Shown here piece by piece: positions 42,353 through 43,942 of a stretch of DNA of 43,942 bases. This stretch comes from an uncultured Ectothiorhodospiraceae bacterium (GTDB taxonomy: Bacteria; Pseudomonadota; Gammaproteobacteria; JAABTG01): NCBI GenBank assembly GCA_937867305.1, contig CALMKJ010000137.1:1-43942 (forward strand). Reading direction: 5' to 3'. Under the pieces are notes generated by a model, which did no database searches, was not told the origin of the DNA, and saw nothing but the letters and a program-made list of their open reading frames with translations. The position numbers were made by a program, and so were the translations under genes. Position 1 is the stretch's first letter. The number at the start of each line of letters is the position of its first letter.

Positions 42353-43942
42353 GCGAGGGCACTTCCACCGCCGCCCCCCTCGGCGCACCCACCGGCGCCC
42401 CTCTCGGCGCACCCGCCGCTGACCGGCGCCTGGCGTGGGTCGAGGAGTACGCGGCGCGACTGCGCGAGGAGCTGGTGGGGGTCCGGCGGCGCTCGACGAG
42501 CGTGCTCGCCCCCGCCCAGGTCCTCGCGGTCGACCCGGAGGACTGGGCACGGGCGGGGGCCGTCGCGGCGGCCTTCGGCTGCCGGTGGGCCGCCCTCTGG
42601 GCCGACCCCCGGGAGGACACGCTGCTCGTGCGCAGCGTCCTCGAGAAGGGCGGCGGCCACCTGGTGCTCGAGACCGGCGTGCCGCTCGCCAGCCCCCGCC
42701 TGGCCTCCCTCGCCGGGCAATTCCCGGCCGCGGACCGCCCCGAGCGCCACGCCCACGACCTGCTCGGACTCGAGCTCCTGGACCACCCCCAGCCCCAGCG
42801 CTGGACGCGCCACCAGGCCTGGCCCGAGACCCGATTCCCCTTGCGCCCCGACGACTTCCCCCCGAGCGGGGAGCCCCCTGGAGCCACGCCCCCCGACCCC
42901 GACTACCCCTTCGCGCGAGTCGAGGGCAGCGGGGTCTACGAGATCCCCGTGGGGCCGGTGCACGCCGGCATCATCGAGCCCGGGCACTTCCGCTTCCACG
43001 CGGTGGGCGAAGAGGTCCTGCGGCTCGAGGAGCGCCTCGGCTACGTCCACAAGGGCGTCGAGAAGGCGGCGGTCGGCCGCAATGCCGAGGGACTCGCCCG
43101 GCTCGCCGGCCGGGTCTCCGGGGACTCCACCGTCGCCCACACCTGGGCGGCCTGCCAGGCCCTCGAGCGGGCGGTGGGCTGCGTGGTCCCGCCCCGGGCG
43201 CTGCACCTGCGCGCGATCCTCGCCGAGCGCGAGCGCATCGCGAACCACCTCGGGGACATCGGCGCCATCTGCAACGACGTCGCCTTCACCTTCGCGCTCG
43301 CCCAGCTCGGGCGCCTGCGCGAGCTCTGGCAGCGGCGCAGCCAGCAGTGCTTCGGCCACCGCCTGCTGATGGACGTGGTCGTCCCCGGGGGCGTGCGGGG
43401 AGACATCGGGATCGGCGGCATCGGGAACCTGCGGGCCGACCACCGGAGCCTGCGCCAGGAGGTCGAGGTCCTCTTCGACCTGCTGGAGGACAACCCCTCC
43501 CTCATGGACCGCCTGGTGACCACCGGACGGCTCGCCCCGCAGACCGCGGGCCTCATGGGCGCGTTGGGCTACGTGGGCCGGGGCTCGGGTCAGGCCTTCG
43601 ACGCGCGCCGGGACAGCCCCTACCCGCCCTACGACGGGCTCGAGGTCCCCGTGCCGGTCTTCGCCGAGGGCGACGTGGCGGCGCGGGTGCGGGTGCGCAT
43701 GGAAGAGGTCCGGATCTCCCTCGACCTGATGGACCAGCTCCTGGAGACCCTGCCGGCAGGCGCGACCCGGGCCCCCTGGCCAGCCGCCGGGGACGGTGAA
43801 GGGGGCAGAGGCGGTGAAGCGGGCAGAGGCGGCGACGGGGGCGGGGAAGGCCTCGGCGTCGTCGAGGGCTGGCGCGGCGAAGTGCTCACCTACGTGCGCC
43901 TCGACGGGGCGGGGCGGGTCGCCCGCTTCTTCCCGCGCGACC
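42349..43942 (+). CDS. hyfG: HyfG/HycE-like fused NuoC-NuoD large subunit, 3' truncated by window edge, lacking N-terminal NiFe cysteines
   Basis: The first 531 codons are visible and the frame stays open to the window end. After a repeat-derived extension (residues 1-24), residues about 28-175 match the 30-kDa NuoC-type domain. From about residue 190 the 49-kDa domain begins (YEIPVGPVHAGIIEPGHFRF, LEERLGYVHKGVEK). Where [NiFe] hydrogenases have RxCGxC, this protein reads RVSGDSTVAHTWAAC: Ser257, Gly258, Asp259, Ser260, so both N-terminal Ni-Fe ligands are missing. The C-terminal ligand pair lies beyond the window. A Gly/Glu-rich insertion occurs at codons about 482-505. GTG start overlaps hyfF (GTGA). 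It should be a complex-I-like coupling subunit, not a hydrogenase. Confidence 0.9.
   Translation, partial: MSEGTSTAAPLGAPTGAPLGAPAADRRLAWVEEYAARLREELVGVRRRSTSVLAPAQVLAVDPEDWARAGAVAAAFGCRWAALWADPREDTLLVRSVLEKGGGHLVLETGVPLASPRLASLAGQFPAADRPERHAHDLLGLELLDHPQPQRWTRHQAWPETRFPLRPDDFPPSGEPPGATPPDPDYPFARVEGSGVYEIPVGPVHAGIIEPGHFRFHAVGEEVLRLEERLGYVHKGVEKAAVGRNAEGLARLAGRVSGDSTVAHTWAACQALERAVGCVVPPRALHLRAILAERERIANHLGDIGAICNDVAFTFALAQLGRLRELWQRRSQQCFGHRLLMDVVVPGGVRGDIGIGGIGNLRADHRSLRQEVEVLFDLLEDNPSLMDRLVTTGRLAPQTAGLMGALGYVGRGSGQAFDARRDSPYPPYDGLEVPVPVFAEGDVAARVRVRMEEVRISLDLMDQLLETLPAGATRAPWPAAGDGEGGRGGEAGRGGDGGGEGLGVVEGWRGEVLTYVRLDGAGRVARFFPRD
42373..42420 (+). repeat. 24-bp in-frame tandem duplication at the hyfG N-terminus
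   Basis: Two 24-bp units (42373-42396 and 42397-42420) share the core CTCGGCGCACCC and differ at about five positions. They encode APLGAPTG and APLGAPAA directly behind the start codon, before the NuoC-like domain. Confidence 0.8.
43795..43855 (+). repeat. 18-bp coding repeat in the HyfG 49-kDa domain
   Basis: GGTGAAGGGGGCAGAGGC (43795-43812) is followed by a copy with one substitution (43813-43830) and a degenerate third. It encodes a Gly/Glu/Arg-rich loop (GEGGRG, GEAGRG, GDGGGEG) that separates LETLPAGATRAPW from VVEGWRGEVLTYVRL, two stretches that normally lie closer together in the family. Confidence 0.8.

Noticed and set aside
37243-43942. A functional [NiFe] hydrogenase 4 or formate hydrogenlyase
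   Set aside because: The large subunit lacks the N-terminal Cys ligands, and no hyp maturation or formate dehydrogenase genes are in view.

Overview
This is a GC-rich, gene-dense chromosomal window that looks like it comes from an autotrophic gammaproteobacterium. The evidence for that is the gammaproteobacterial order zapA - 6S RNA - 5-formyl-THF cyclo-ligase, with ygfB-pepP divergent from it, together with a form IA RuBisCO carrying cbbQ and cbbO and a Calvin-cycle version of the tkt-gap-pgk-fba cluster. A sulfur-oxidising or phototrophic member of a Chromatiales/Ectothiorhodospiraceae-like group would fit, but nothing here fixes the genus. There are no tRNA genes, insertion sequences, prophage blocks or CRISPR arrays.

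Left part (1-16.2 kb): metK-ahcY-metF (minus strand) form an S-adenosylmethionine cycle operon. It is divergent from tkt-gap-pgk-fba (plus strand), the triose/sugar-phosphate arm of the Calvin cycle. Convergent with fba is a minus-strand operon read in the order ygfB - pepP - cbbL - cbbS - cbbQ - cbbO. The RuBisCO large-subunit gene starts 3 nt after the pepP stop, so RuBisCO and its CbbQO activase sit in the place where ubiH usually follows pepP. The only convincing promoter I see for the unit is in front of ygfB. Bases 1-88, beyond the metF stop, hold nothing I recognise.

Middle (16.2-30.9 kb): a small coiled-coil gene, zapA, the 6S RNA gene, fau and a CorA-type transporter; then (minus) a DUF47/PhoU-like protein with a Pit phosphate transporter; then (plus) a tandem universal-stress protein, a zinc ABC transporter (znuA-znuC-znuB) and a long DksA-like protein that has lost three of the four zinc-finger cysteines. 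The znu-DksA neighbourhood reads as a zinc-limitation module. SufE, a Tat-like/lipoprotein M48 peptidase with TPR-like repeats, an unrecognised Cys-rich membrane protein, a YpfJ-type metallopeptidase, a MenA/UbiA-type prenyltransferase and a CPBP protease follow.

Right part (30.9-43.9 kb): a co-directional series with a zinc-ribbon protein, a half-size EamA protein, an unknown single-pass protein, a branched-chain amino acid/amide-type ABC transporter (livK-H-M-G-F) and then a complex-I-like hydrogenase-4 module (hyfB-C-E-F-G) that runs off the right edge. The visible part of the HyfG large subunit has Ser-Gly-Asp-Ser where a [NiFe] hydrogenase has its N-terminal CxxC ligands. This is therefore probably not a hydrogenase but a proton-pumping complex-I relative of unknown substrate. 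I consider it the most interesting system in the window.

A recurrent oddity is short perfect or near-perfect tandem duplication (6, 14, 16, 17, 18, 24 and 33 bp units, all unrelated in sequence). These sit almost exclusively at gene junctions, just after start codons or in protein linkers.
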